From Lunularia cruciata (taxonomy: Eukaryota; Streptophyta; Marchantiopsida; Lunulariales; Lunulariaceae), in contig OX419761.1 of the NCBI GenBank assembly GCA_948567375.1, forward strand, positions 25,210,243 through 25,274,242: a DNA stretch of 64,000 nt. Reading direction: 5' to 3'. This document shows, piece after piece, positions 1 through 12,305 of this stretch. The notes beneath the pieces were generated by a model. The model made no database searches and had not been told where the DNA came from. It saw only the letters and a program-made list of their open reading frames with translations. How positions within the stretch are numbered: position 1 is the stretch's first letter; each line of letters opens with the position of its first letter. Made by a program: the position numbers and the translations under genes.

Positions 1-286
1 AAAAACCACGGATGACATGCTTGAAGACAAAGATGTCTGACTGCAAAGTCTGAAGAAGAATTCATATTCCTGAGAGCTAACCCTGGAATGTGAGTCTGAA
101 GTTTTAGTTATGAAGTACGATCGCTTAACTCGAGAGTCGTTTGCGGGTCACGGGTCACGGGTCGTCTAGACGAGGCAAGTCTAGACGTGCATTTGAGTCT
201 AATGGAAATCCCTGTCATGCGATGTAGACGACCTGAAGGTGTGTGATGTTTCATAAAGCTTTCTAATTTCGACATCAAGTTTCAAT

Positions 287-610
287 TTAGCACTCAAACT
301 GAGTAGATTTCATCAATTGTACAGTTGGAGAAACTGCGAACTTTGGAGCAGTTAAACAGTATCTGACGGTTAAGACAGCGAGAAAGATAGCGAAAGAGAC
401 CGTGTACTCCGTGCAGTTGTATTTTTGGAAAGGTTTGATAACTTTATCACAGAAACCAGTGTCCTCCTTGGCGCTTTCAGCCTGGGCAATTCCAGCTTGA
501 CCCCCTGCTTGACCGGCAAAGGCAAGCAGCACTGACATCAATGTCAACAAGCGAACGTCCTTGGGTCCATGATGGCGTCGAGAATTCGCCGAGAGACACG
601 AATAATCCAT
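287..610 (-). CDS. Unrecognised small protein with two hydrophobic segments
   Basis: An ATG-to-TAA frame of 107 codons. After a basic N-terminus (RRHHGPKDVR) comes a hydrophobic, alanine-rich stretch (about residues 20-44) that looks like a signal or transit segment ending near AQAES. A second hydrophobic stretch (YTVSFAIFLAVLTVRYCL, about residues 69-86) could span a membrane. Two cysteines (in FCDK and NCTE) lie between them. I recognise no family. The local base composition is less AT-rich than the neighbouring intergenic DNA, which mildly favours a real exon, and it could equally be the first exon of a longer minus-strand gene. No partner exon was identified. It may also be a chance ORF. 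Confidence 0.3.
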   Translation of the reverse strand: MDYSCLSANSRRHHGPKDVRLLTLMSVLLAFAGQAGGQAGIAQAESAKEDTGFCDKVIKPFQKYNCTEYTVSFAIFLAVLTVRYCLTAPKFAVSPTVQLMKSTQFEC

Positions 611-1244
611 TCGTGCTACTTACACTGAGACAGACCGCCGTATTGAGCAGCCACGCTGGGGGTTAAGCTAGAGCTATTAGACAAACGACCCAGCTACCGT
701 CTCCTTGTCAGTTTCTCTTTTCCTCCGTCCCACCCTCTTGGTACTTTCTTCTACAGCATGCGAAGGCACTGTGCCTCAGTGTAACATTGCTAAGCAATCT
801 ATTCTCTCAGCTTGGCACAGCTTCTGCATTGCACCCGCATACTTCAAGTATACCGCTGTGGGGTTATGCGAAAAGATTTTCCTTCAGACAGATAGGCTGG
901 AGTCTCCAACTCTTCAACGCGCAACTCCCCTTCCGCTTCCCGCAATGATTCTTATCTATGTGGGAGCGAGGAGGTGAAGAGGTGATCCAAATAGAGGTAT
1001 TCGGAGGCTGCTGGGCTCTAGAGGCGGCAAGATCTGTTAGAACGTTGCTCAAAATTCTGTTGGACTTAGCTCCTTCCCTCCTCCACCCAGTCCTCCTTCT
1101 TAGCTCCCCTGTCTTGGTCCGCCCCTCCAATGGGCCACGTCACAGTCCTCCATTACCTTTTGAACTCCACTAGCGCACGAGTCTACACCTCTACTGTCAC
1201 CCCTGAGCCTTTCCTGTCTTCCGTACTCACATTACAAAGGAAAG

Positions 1245-1339
1245 AGGCGACCGCATATGATAACAAGAAGGATGGATGTGCAAGGTCAAGCCGTACAAGG
1301 TCGGGACACAAGAGGTAAAATGAGGCTAAACCCCAATAG
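1245..1339 (-). mobile_element. Decayed 3' tail of the RLE-type LINE
   Basis: Read on the minus strand it starts at the attggggttTAGcctca block and ends at the gcggtcgcctc block, with the cttgtacggcttga core between. These are the landmarks of the tail shared with the copies at 26309, 30974 and 52704. It is diverged, and no target-site duplication is visible. Confidence 0.65.
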
Positions 1340-2097
1340 TCACCTCACACACGTTCAGAACATTTTAGATTCAAACACCTATTGTCCACCAATTCCATAG
1401 TTCGCAGCGGGACGGGTTTGAAGCTTTACTTCGTAGGATCTTCTTGATATAGAACCATGATAACAGTGATCCTCTAGATACTATAGGGGGTTATAGGCGG
1501 CGAGGTCAAATCCGTAAAGTCATATATGGATGTTTGGAAAATGTTGGAGGGAAATAGTTGAAGGGGTCTCCTAACATCATTTATAAAACAAACAAACAAA
1601 CAAAACTTTGAAAATTGAAGTAGAGTAATCAACAAAAGAAACCTGAATTTTATAGATATAGATTCTCTATCCTCAAAATCTCTGTAAATCACCTCCGATA
1701 TCACCCGTAATGAAAACTCATAGATGTTTTACTGAAATCATGATTGATACCCTTATGTCGTTTAATTACTTAAATGGTCTTCTACTCATAATTTCATCAC
1801 CTCCACTATGCTGTGGTTACTTCGCTTCTCCATCGTTTGGCTTGTGAGGGAAATAACATATAACATACTATTTATTTCCTTATATAGATTAGGGCGTGTC
1901 GAAAACAGAATTTACGGATTTCTTTCGGGTACTCGTTAGAAACCGTAATTTGATTTCCGGGTGTACCCATAAAGAAATTGACATTTTAATATATGTACCT
2001 GTAACAGTTTAACGGGGTCATCTCATTTTCAATGATATTTTCCTTATGGATTCTATGGGTTATTGACAATTCCGTTAAAATTTATGGGTAATGAAAA

Positions 2098-2441
2098 TGG
2101 GGGGTTTTTCAGAGGAGTCCCGTCAATAAATTTATGGGTGATGAATATCTCTAGAGCTTTCAAACTTCAAAATTACTTGATTCTGTTGTTGCAGGGATTC
2201 CAAGAAAGATTATGGAAACTATTAAATGAACCTTATGATAAATTGACATTGAGTTTGTGGGGTTTAGTTTGTTTGGGGGTTTTTCAGACGAGTCCCGTAA
2301 ATAAATTTATGGGTGCTGATTATCTCTGGAGCTTTCAATTTTCAATTTTCAAAATTACTTGATTCTATTGTTGCAGAGATTCCAAGAAAGATTGTGGAAT
2401 TAATAAATGAACCGTTTGATAAATTGACATTGAGTTTGTGT
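2098..2441. repeat. Tandem duplication, about 175-bp unit
   Basis: Two head-to-tail copies, about 2098-2270 and 2274-2441. Both run from ggtttttcag through agtcccgt, aataaatttatgggtg, gattccaagaaagatt and gataaattgacattgagttt. They differ by scattered substitutions and a short aattttc duplication in the second copy. No coding function was recognised in either strand. Confidence 0.8.
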
Positions 2442-3207
2442 CTATAAGGGGAACGAGAGATGTGAACGGTACATTGATAATAATATACCTCACAATTTAC
2501 GAAATTGTTTATAGCCCGTAAATCCCTACCCGTCACTCAGGGACTAGATTTTTCCAAAAAAAAATTTGTGGATCCCGGAATTCGACCCATTCCATAGCTT
2601 AACTATTAAGAGTTTTTATTTATGGAATCATAAAAGCTAAATTTGAAATCCGCATGTAACCTAGAGAAATTTTATGAAGTTATACAAATTACCCGGAAAC
2701 TCCAAATACTCCTTTGTACACAAATTTAATACTTCTCATGAATTTGATTAAGGGATTTTAACGAATACCCATAAATCTATCAGTGAATCTATCTATATTG
2801 TATTCTTGCAAGGACCACAGGGTAGACACTCGGATACCTGTAAGGAGACACAACCTTCGTTAACTACTTTACTTCCGATGACCTCGTTAGAGGTTTCAAT
2901 GCTATATTTTACGAGATCACCAAGAAGGAGGATCGTTTAATAATAACCTTTTATGACAAGCTAGTCATATGAATTCTTGTCATGCGACTGATACATGCTT
3001 GCAACTAGTGGATAACTTATGCTATTTATTCTGTTTTCGGGTAATTTTAGAGTTATCTTCTTATCCGTCTTGATAAAAATAGGTAAATTTATCATCTTTC
3101 ATTTGATTGTATGACTATATTTTACTTATGTGCACTGCTTTCTCTAGTAAAGTTGGTTCATTTGAAAATTGAATCAAACTCTCAAATTTGTAATATTTCC
3201 TTGAGTT

Positions 3208-3432
3208 TGTCAAATAAAACAAGGATTAGACAAACACTCCAAGACCATTCATGGTTTGCTATGAATGATCTAAACCATGAGAGAGAGCACGCACAAGGAA
3301 GGTAAACAAGAATTAATTAGAGAGATGGTACATCTCTCAAATATATATATATATCGTATACATGTGGATCCTAAAACCTAATACAATTGTATATTGAGAA
3401 CTAACTCACTACGAGCTTGGATAATATCAACA
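3208..3432 (-). repeat. Copia 3' LTR with adjacent polypurine tract
   Basis: On the minus strand the repeat begins TGTTGATATTATCC directly after the purine tract CTTGAGGGGGAG (3433-3444) and ends in TTTGACA, giving the usual TG...CA ends over 225 bp. It pairs with 22918-23163. A short ta run at 3342-3353 corresponds to the much longer (TA)n of the other LTR. Confidence 0.85.
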
Positions 3433-3559
3433 CTCCCCCTCAAGCTCAACTCAATATCATGTACGCCATATCTGAAAGCAAAGTATGAAAGCCTCAAACT
3501 TATCTCTAGATAAAGCCTTGGTGAAAATATCAGCTATATGCTCTCCATGCCAACAAACT

Positions 3560-6500
3560 GAAGCTTAGCCTGCCCTGCCGGAACCATCTCCCTAACAAAG
3601 TGATGTGCACCTCAATATGCTTAGCCTTAGCATGAAACACATGATTAGTCATAATGATTAGTCATCTGAAGTTATACATGCATGAAACACATGATTAGTC
3701 GCATATGTCACATGACTTCAAAGTGATGTTTGCATGGTAATTGCATGAACTGGTTGACAACTCCAATCGCATAACTCTGGTCAGGTCTAGTGATAGTCAA
3801 ATAGATGAGACTATCAACCATCTGCATATATCCACGGGAATCAACAAGCAGCTCATTGTCATCAATACCCAAGTGATGGTTACGCTCCAAAGGAGTAGTC
3901 ACAAGCGTACACTCTAGTAAGCAAAATCTCTTTAGCATGTTAGTGGCATACTGACGTTGCACAAGCCACATATCCTATCCATCCCTAATAAACTCAACAC
4001 CTAAGAAATATCTAAGGTCACCTAGATTGTGCATCTCAAATTGGACCTTTACGTACTCCTTAAGATGAGATACTAGCTTCTCACAACTACCAATGATAAA
4101 GACATCATTAAAAAAATGGTGACTATCAAATCTTGATCTACTTCCCTTAAATAATACAAGATATGATCAGAAGAACAAATAGCAAACCCACAAGCTACCA
4201 GGAAGGAAGGAATTTTTTTTCATACCAAGCCTTGGGTGCTTGCTTCAAGCCATAAAGCACTTTTTTGCAACTTGCAAACTTGAGATAGAAATTGTGGATC
4301 ATCAAAACCAAGTGGTTGTACCATGTAGAATTCCATCTCTAGATTGCCATTGAGAAATGAGTTCTTGAAGTCCATTTGGTGTAATTGCCATCCTCACTAA
4401 CGTACAACTGCAACCACCATATGAATAGTTGCCATCTTGGCAAAAAGACTAAACATCTCATCATAGTCCATGCCAATTTGTTGAGCATAACACTTTGCCA
4501 CCAAGTGTACCTTATACCTGCTCATAGATCAATCAAAATTATGCTTGATACAAAAGACCCATCTACAACCAATAGCCTTACAATCAAAAGGCATATCTAT
4601 CAGCTCACACATGTGTTGGTGGTAGAGAGCAGCAAGTTTTGCAAGCATGACAACAACCCACTATTCTTGTCATAGAGCCTCTCCCAAGGTGGTAAGTTTG
4701 TGCTCTTGTAAAATAGTAGTCATATATGCACAATATGTAACAAGAGAACCTTCATGCAAATTGCCTAATAGTGTGTTTCACACATTGAGACTGTCTTGGA
4801 CCAAGTGCTTGACTGGTCATCTCCTCTTGTGCTACTTTTATTTAATAGGCAGATTCATTGAGATTACATTTTTCATACAAGTATTGTACTTAGGGGCAAG
4901 CATGAGTTGGAAGATGAGTCTATCATCCTCATTGGTAACAATTCCAACAGAAGGGATATAGTCATAGGGGCACAACCTCTTGAACTCATTGATTGGGATG
5001 TAGATTGAACAACCTCTCCAAGTTCCCTAGTAAATACAAAGGAAACTACAATAGAATTAGTACTCCTTGGGCTCTCAATAGGTGGTATAGAAAACCAAAC
5101 AAGGGAGCTAACACAAACCAAGGGCTAGCTCGTCAAAGATAACATCCCTACTAACATAGAACTTCCATGTTGCTAGACTATAACAATTATAACCCTTTGA
5201 AATCTAGAGCATATCCAACAAAAATTCACTTCTAAACCTTTGGATCTAACTTCTTATGCTTCTTATCAAGAATGTGTACATAAAAAATACAACCAAAGAT
5301 GTTTTGAAAGGAATAGTCATGCTTATTGCTTGTAAATGGCTCCAAAGTTGTGCGTGAGTGAATTGCAACTATTGTTGTGCAATTCATTGAATACATGACA
5401 CATGAAATAGATTCAGCATAATAAACCTTGGCCATGTGCTTCCCATTAAGTGAGTGATGCCTCAAGTATATGATAATTCTTTTGCTCAACAACTCCATTT
5501 TGTTATAGATTGTAAGCACACATCTTTTGTCTTAAGATACCTTGTGTAAAGCTCCAAGGACAAGAGAATCCTTAAGAGAAACACAAGAGAAGAAACACAA
5601 AGCTTTGACACTCAATGCTTTGATGCTTCAAAGGAGCACCTTGTCTTTAGTATATAGAAAAGAAGATCCACTCAAAGGAAGCTCCACCCTTGGATCATAT
5701 ACATGGATTAGTGACATGTCAACAAACTCCACCCTTAGATTAGTTGTATGGATGAGTGACATGTTGTTCCATGTTGGTTGGTCAAACAAGTTTGACCAAA
5801 AGGAATCTTTAGAGAATCTTCTATAAGAAGCTCATAATAGCCTGGGTGAGGTACCGTCGGAAAGCTCTTGATGAGATGAATAGTGGGTGGGTGTGAATTT
5901 TGTGGGAGGGGAGAGAGGAGAGGGAAAGCAAGCATTATTTTTACAATGGGTTGAATCTTTTCATTTTTAAGGCCTAATTCATCCCTTTAGGCATCCAAAA
6001 TTGGCTTTGAAGTCTTAAGGGTGTTCTTGGCTCCTACTCCATTAGTGGAAGTACTCTTTGGGTGACACCTCTATATAATCTATTTAGTCCATCATATATA
6101 GCATCCTTCTTGATGTTGCCAAGCCGATTTCCACCTAAAGATAATATGTCTAGCTAATTGTATTACATCTTGATCTCTCAAGTATTAGTCAAATTCCAAA
6201 GAAAGGAACTCTCCTCTATCAAATCTCAACTAACAAATACTACAAATAGACTACTTTCTACTAGTCTTTGGAAGTTTGAAATGCTAAAAAAACTTCTATA
6301 GAAGTCTTGCTTTTTAGAAAGTAGACCTAAATGTAGTGAGAGTAGTCATCAATAAAAGACACAAAGTAATGATAGCCACTTAAAGCTCAAAAAAGAAACA
6401 GTCCATACATTGGTATGAACCAATTTAAGGAGTTTGCTAGCATGTCTACCTTTGCTCTTAAATGGTCCTCTAGCTTGCTTGCCAAATTTATAGGCTTCAT

Positions 6501-6990
6501 ATATGGTAGTAGTATCAATCAAAACAAGTTTGGGCAACCAAATAAACCAAGCCAAAGGAGTGTAGACCTTTCAACCTCTATAGGTTCATATGACCAAATT
6601 TCTTGTGCCAAATAGCAAAGTTAGGCACAAATTTGTCCATAAATGATAGATTGCAAGGGAGGTATAAAAGCATCAAGTTTGAAAAATTTGTGATTCCTAC
6701 TACCTTGTACTTTAAGGTTAATTTCAAAATCTTCAATAAAGCATCTATCTTTGCTAAAGCACACCTGCATACCTTGCTCTACCAATTTTTTTATAGTTAG
6801 CAAGTTTCTAGATATGGTAGGTACATGGTGAACATTTTGCAATCCTTGGAATGAAGAGTGTCAATAGAGAGCAAATGTAACCTGTATGCTGAATTTGGTG
6901 CTTGGTGTCATCTCTTGTCACCATGTATTGTGGCATCTCCATAGGCTAAATAAAAGGTAGTGAACCACTATTTATGTGGTGTCATGTGGG
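3560..6990 (-). pseudogene. Copia pol remnant: protease end, integrase, reverse transcriptase
   Basis: Read on the minus strand from high to low coordinates. The protease-end/GAG-pre-integrase region (6621-6842) has VHHVPTISRNLLTIKKL. The integrase zinc region (6349-6555) has YEAYKFGKQARGPFKSKGR and LLKLVHTNVW. The integrase C-terminal end (5232-5519) has FGCIFYVHILDKKHKKLDPK. RT segments include YAQQIGMDYDEMFS (about 4470), MDFKNSFLNGNLE (about 4370), LYGLKQAPKAWYEKK (about 4250), the active-site region FNDVFIIGSCEKL (about 4100) and LGDLRYFLGVEF (about 4010). RNase H-proximal sequence (3708-3971) has ITRPDQSYAIGVVNQFMQ. The order PR-IN-RT is diagnostic of Ty1/copia. Stops and frameshifts separate the blocks, and the first Asp of the YVDD-like box is replaced. 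Confidence 0.85.
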
Positions 6991-7104
6991 TAGTGGCTGT
7001 CTTGCATATATACATGACATACATACATCATTGTCAACATCATACACTATAGAAGCACAACTCACACATAAGTCATACATGAAATCTAAAGTGCCACAAT
7101 CAAT

Positions 7105-7672
7105 CAGATTGTTTACTACTTGAATCAACTCAAATCAGATCAGTACTTGATCAGGTCCTCAACAACTTGCTAGCAATGGGGAATTGATTTCAATCAAGCC
7201 ACACCCACTCTAGCTAAGGGACTCTAGGTGACACTTGCCGGATTTTTGTCCACTCTAGCCATGAATTCAAAGGCTCAAGACCAGAGAAGTGAGCTCTCTA
7301 AAGCTGCACTTCTAGGGTATACTCCTGATTTTGACCTAGGTCTCATCCCAATGGTCCCACTGATGGCACACACTCTAGCCATGAACTCAAAGGCTCAAGA
7401 CCAGAGAAGTGAGCTCTCTAAAGCTGCACTTTTAGGGTATACTCCTGATTTTGACCTAGATCTCATCCCAATGGTCCTGCTGATGGCACACCCGATGATG
7501 CAAATGGTATAAGTGATGATGGGCCCCACCATGAAGTCAGTACCCCAAACAAAACATCTGACCTCGGAAAGTAGTCTATGAGTAACTGCCAAAATACCTC
7601 TAATTATTATCACTAGAGCTCCAATGTCCGAGGAATCTAGATGCAACCCTACAAATCGTATGATAGCTATTG
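7105..7672 (-). repeat. Left member of a direct repeat pair bracketing the gypsy block (possible 3' LTR of gypsy A)
   Basis: It matches 21636-22080 from agattgtttac through caactcaaatcagatcag, ccacacccactctagcta, gattttgacctaggtctc and agtagtctatgagtaactgc to gatgcaaccctaca. It is in the same orientation about 14 kb away, as expected for LTRs of a minus-strand element with both insertions inside. It is longer than its partner because of an internal tandem duplication of about 125 bp (7252-7495). Confidence 0.6.
7252..7495. repeat. Tandem duplication, about 125-bp unit
   Basis: Two head-to-tail copies running from cactctagccatgaa to atggtcc and tgatggcaca, differing at a handful of bases. The homologous segment at 21780-21900 has one copy, so the duplication happened in this member of the pair. 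Confidence 0.85.
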
Positions 7673-8438
7673 TGCGTATATGCATTGCTACACAACATAC
7701 ATTGTTGTCAACAACATATACTATAGAAGCACAACTCACACATAAGTCATACATGAACTCTAAAGTGCCACAATTGCCTCCCTAGCTGGCGGTTAGGTCC
7801 CTCTAACTCCAAATAGCTATCTACTCCAACTATATGGTATAACCTATGATGGGCAAAGATCAAGAAGCCAGGTGCTATGGAGCTCCATTGTTAGTTGCAT
7901 ATTTGCAATCTATACCATATAACGGATGAACTAGCTATAGGTCAAGTACATCTAGGACATAATTACTGTCCTTGAGGAACCACCGTGAGGGAAGGAGTCA
8001 TATATGCCATATTGCCATCCTCTCAAACAACTATCACATACTAACATAATAGCAATTCCATTGGAAGAGTGGATAACATACACCTCAAGCCTACTCGAAC
8101 AAGTGCCAAGCTTGGATCCATAGTACCATCAATGTTTGGGAGGTGGTATGGTGCCTAATTGTGTACATGATCCTTCCAAACAACACCATCACGTCCTTCC
8201 AACAGAAGGAATCTAGATGGCAAAACCTCACCCACTCTCAAGATAGTGTGGCTTGTCAAAACATCAAGTGTCATCAATGTTGTTTGCTATAGATATACAT
8301 AGTCACTTGGATGAAATTTATAGATCAAGAGTTTATAACCTCTTCCTTGAATGGTAGCATAACATAAGATGTCCTTATGTGTTGAGAAATTGCCAAGTTT
8401 ACAAAGGTCATGGACATCACTCTCTGAAAGGTCTCTGC

Positions 8439-10490
8439 CTATTGAGAACATGTGCTCACCCATACATCAGGATCATCCAAGTCTAAGACTATAGTAGCAT
8501 CTTGAAAAATGGCTGCAGGTAAATTTGGATCTTGTCCATAGAGTAGAAAGTAAGGAGAGAAGGATGCTAAGGAGGCTTGCTGGTTGAACCAATAGCCCAT
8601 GGCCAACCAAGGTAATTGGAGATCCCAATCTCCAAAGTGGCCTCTCTGCAAACCATACTTTTGCAATCCTCTCTTCACTGTCTGAACCACTCTCTCTGCT
8701 AAGACATCAGCCTTAGTGTGATCTCGGGAGGTAGTACGATGATCAATCAAAGCCTTGTCACACAAGACTTGAAACTCCTCCAAGAACTTTGTACCCTAAT
8801 CAATCAAAACCTCAGCTGGTGCACCAAAATGACTAAGAACCTGATCCAAGAACAAGTAAGCCGTCTGTTCACTATACTTGTCAAGAAGTGACACCAACTC
8901 AATCCACTTGGAGAAATGCTCCACCATCACTAAAATGTACCAATGATGTCTCACCATCAATGGTAAAGGTCCAGCAAAGTCCAAACTCCAGTGGTAACCC
9001 AATCCCATGATAGGTAATGGGTGCAATTGTGGCATAAGAGCATTAAATGATGCTCTAACTTGGTCACAAACCACACATTTGGCAACAAACTGCTACACAT
9101 TGGTTTGCATACCACACCACCAATAATAACTATGGAGTAAGCTATATACACACTTTACTCCAAAATGTCCTAGCTCCTCATGAGCATGATGGACCAATTG
9201 TAGTCTTTGAGATGGAAGTAGTACTACTCTCACTCTACCGTCCTCCTATACATGCAAAGGGGGTTACCAAATAGGTAACATTATAAATGCGCTACTGCCC
9301 AAACTGCTGCCAAGCACTCTCTATCATATGAACTATACTTTGCCTTTGCTGAACTGTTGGAGCAACTAGCATAGGCCACCACAAACTCCTTACACTCATC
9401 ATCATGTTGAGTGAGCACTACTCCAAGCCCCAACATACTCCAATGTGAACCTGAAATGGTCATCCTTTGATCAGTCTCTCAGAATAGAAGCAGATGCCAA
9501 CCTCTCCTTGAGCTCTACAAAAGCTCTCTCCTGCTCATCTCCCCAATACCACTCATGTGTAAGCTTGTTCACCTTTGTCAAGGCCTTGGCAATGGCACAA
9601 AATCCTCTAACATAGCAGCGATAGAAGTTTACCAACCCAAGGAATGCTTGCACTTTGCTCACATCCATAAGTTGAGGAATATGTGCAATAGCCTCCACCT
9701 TGGTCTGCTAAACACCAAGTCCTCCGGAGTAGATAGTGTGACCCAAATATTCAACCTGCTTGTGGAAGAACCTACACTTCTCAAGATGTAATTTGAGTCC
9801 ATGAGATCTCAACCTCTCAAACACCTCCAACAATTGTCTTTCATGCTCTTCCATAGTGATATTATAGACCAAAATATCATCAATATAGCACCAAGCAAAA
9901 TCCAATCTAGCTAAGATCCTATCTATGACCCTCTTGAACTCAACAAGAGTATTCTTTAACCCAAATGGTAAGAACTTCCACTAATATAACACATCTTTGC
10001 TATGAGGATCAATAGCCCAGAATGTTATCTTGGACTTATCCTCCTCCCTAATTGGCAATTGATGATATCCTAATCAAAGATCCAAAGTACTAAAGACATT
10101 TGCATGTTAATTGCATCAAAGATCTCCTTTGATGTAGGCATGGCATACCGATCAGCCCTAGTCTATCGGTTGATAGGATGGTAACCTCCATGCATATGCC
10201 TCTTTGTGTAGTTGCCATGCATCCGCCTCTCTGTGTAGTTGCCATGCATATCCTTCTTGGTTGGCATCATTGTCATTGATGCATACTCTCCATGTGAAAT
10301 CTCCACCAAACCAGCCTCAAAAAGATCACTCCTTCGGCTCTGAATCAATGTCCTCTCCATATCACTATATTGATAAGGATGTTGGAAAATTGGTGTACTA
10401 CTTGTCAGCTCAATCCGTATATGAGGTCCCTTTAGAGCACCCAAATCCTTCATCTTGAAGGCAAAACAACTTGTGTAGCTCCTCAAGAAT
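8439..10490 (-). pseudogene. Gypsy A pol remnant: RT, RNase H, integrase
   Basis: Minus-strand order is RT, RNase H, IN, the Ty3/gypsy order. The RT start (10163-10486) has KMKDLGALKGPHIRIELTS, YSDMERTLI and LVEISHGEYAS. The RT active site (9708-9905) has WCYIDDILVY followed by GLKLHLEKCRFF and YLGHTI. The RT/RNase H junction (9471-9698) has VQAFLGLVNFYRCYV. RNase H (9281-9463) has LGVVLTQHDDE and SSYDRECLAAVWA. The integrase core (8796-9074) has WSLDFAGPLP and FLDQVLSHFGAP. The distal integrase (8439-8783) has LIDHRTTSRDHTKADVLAERVVQTVKRGL and ASFSPYFLLYG. All segments are separated by stops or shifts. At 10190-10255 the motif that is usually a single CGDYRPIN has become a repeated MHGNYT unit. 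Confidence 0.88.
10190..10255 (-). repeat. Three short in-frame repeats inside gypsy A RT
   Basis: Near-copies of a roughly 24-33 bp unit encode MHGNYTERR, MHGNYTKRH and MHGGYHPINR. The intact family normally has one copy of this segment leading into YRPIN, so this is a local tandem expansion in a dead element. Confidence 0.7.
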
Positions 10491-10584
10491 CTCCAAACCT
10501 TCCGTCTGTCCTCTCCAATAAGCTTGGGTCCAAGATCTGGCTCCCAAGTATCCCTTGTAACTATAATGGGAGTGGAAGGTGTGC

Positions 10585-12300
10585 TTACTGGCTGCTATAA
10601 TGGCCCCTTGGGAGTAGTAGTGTCATGCCCTCAAGCACTAGGGGTCCCAACCTTAGTGTGAAAAACTCCATCCACTCTGGCTGCAAGCTCAACACATCCT
10701 CTAGCAACATCCCAAGAAGACCAAGGGTGTAATCCAAGTAGCCCACGCTCACCTGGATGGACTCCACGTAGGCCACTCTCCCTAGTAGCCATAGGCTGCA
10801 TCCCAAGAATACCTTGTTCACTCAGTCCATCACCCCCAGCATGTGCATGAATAGTCTTGATGGGCACATGGCTCACAAGTATCTAGGTGGTGATGCCTAT
10901 CAAGCGCATCCTACGCTACTCTGCCAAGCCAAGGCTCACAATCTAGGTCAAATAGTTTAGGTCCATAGCCTGACCTAACACCTAACGTCTGGATGCCTCT
11001 AACATTGTTAGAATAGCGGTAATACCGGTGTAAAAACCCATTGCTCCCTCTCTCTTATCAGCATTGTGCTCAACCAACTACTATAACAATGAGTCCCAAA
11101 CTAATCCAGGACCTCCCTCTTGAAAAGCATGAGAACTTGGGACTCTCACAAGTGTGGGAAAAGTGGCTCTAGGTTATCCAACTAGGTTCACCATTGCCAT
11201 AGGTGACCTATCAACCACTACCACTATCTGAGACTGACGCCTAACATCCAAGATGTCATCAACAAGGATGTGGTCTAGTCACTGAATCCCATCATATGCA
11301 TATTGTAGAACCTCTTTGGGTAAGAGGTTCGTCCACCAAATACAAAGATGATGAGCCCGTGATCCCACTCTGGTTGCATCTAACAATACAGCAAGTCCCA
11401 TCCAAGAATGGACTTGATGTGTACTTGCCACCACTCAGGTGCAAGAATCACCCATCAAAGGAATGTTCTCCAAAAGGTAAGTTGGAGAAATGGACTGATG
11501 GACCTAGAGATATCATAGTATCCATAACATCTCCCAAAACATACCAGAATGGGGATCTTGAAGACCCACACCTTGGCCAGCACGTGTGTAACAATATAGA
11601 GTTTAGCAACAAAATTAATAGGGCTAACAAAGTAGCAAATAAGACAAATTAGCCTAGAAGATTCTAGAAGTATCTAGGAAGCTTCCCAAGAAGCTTCCTA
11701 GATACTTTCAAAATATTCTAGGCTAATTTGTCTTATTTGCTACTTTATTAGCCCTACTAATTTTATTGCTAAACTCCATATTGTTACAACGTGTATGTCC
11801 CTAACATGACCATCCAAAATTCACCAAATGAACAAGTCCATGTTGCTCTAGATCATGCACTCCCTGTAAGGAAATATCTGCAAGTAGGGCTTTTTGGTGA
11901 CCCTTGACTATTGACATAGGTAATAACTCAAGGTATTGATAGGCCAAGTGTGCCATATGTGAAGTGTCTCATCTCTCTCCATATACAAGTACCTTTGTAC
12001 TTGTATACCCACTTGTAGTACCATAGCTATTCTGATGCTAATCCCATCAAACAACTCCAATAGACATACTACCTCTATTGGATATTGCCAAGCAATGAGT
12101 GTGGTATCCAAAGGTGTCAAGGTAATTGACTTTGGAGGCTCATCCTCACACTCATCTCCTGGTGATACAAAGGCTCCACTCCAAGCTTGTTGCACCAACC
12201 AATCTACATACTTCTACAATGCCTCCTCCAAACTCCACAATGGAACATCCAAAGTGGATGGAACAATCCCACTTGTACTCCAAATATGAGTGATCTCCTC
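10585..12300 (-). other. Gypsy A protease-RT spacer, degraded, with an insertion
   Basis: Frames of 60-120 codons occur on both strands, but none shows a domain. By position this is the linker between the gypsy A protease and RT. The palindromic element at 11587-11788 lies within it. No separate gene is supported. Confidence 0.5.
11587..11788. mobile_element. Palindromic mini-element made of two LTR heads, 5-bp TSD
   Basis: A 202-bp near-perfect inverted repeat. Both arms run inward from TGTAACAATAT through GTTTAGCAA, GGGCTAA, AAGTAGCAAATAAGACAA and TTAGCCTAGAA to TATCTAGGAAGCTTC. The arms are about 98 bp and differ at only a few positions. The duplicated flank is ACGTG, at 11582-11586 and 11789-11793. 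The arm sequence is related to the 5' end of the gypsy B LTR (TGTAACAATATGGAGTTTAG on the minus strand), so each terminus carries an LTR-type end, and the 5-bp TSD is what an LTR integrase makes. It has no coding capacity. Confidence 0.85.
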
Positions 12301-12305
12301 TAGTA

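Larger units (their letters stand above)
611..3207. other. Intergenic, no supported gene
   Basis: Short frames in this stretch overlap on both strands and show no recognisable domain. It holds a decayed LINE tail (1245-1339), a tandem duplication (2098-2441) and a short (aaac) run near 1585-1602. Nothing else is supported. Confidence 0.5.
7013..7773. repeat. Direct repeats of about 95 bp flanking a 570-bp repeat segment
   Basis: About 7013-7100 and 7674-7773 are near-identical over agaagcacaactcacac and tctaaagtgccacaat. They bracket a segment (7105-7672) that recurs at 21636-22080. On the minus strand each begins TGTGGCACTTTAGA. The inner copy is preceded by a purine-rich AGGGAGGCAAT, so this could be the start of the gypsy A 3' LTR followed by a partial tandem second copy. 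The boundaries are not settled. Confidence 0.5.

Noticed and set aside
11296-11652. 118-codon plus-strand ORF in the gypsy A spacer
   Set aside because: It runs antisense through gypsy A and ends inside the palindromic element, so it is a by-product of that insertion.
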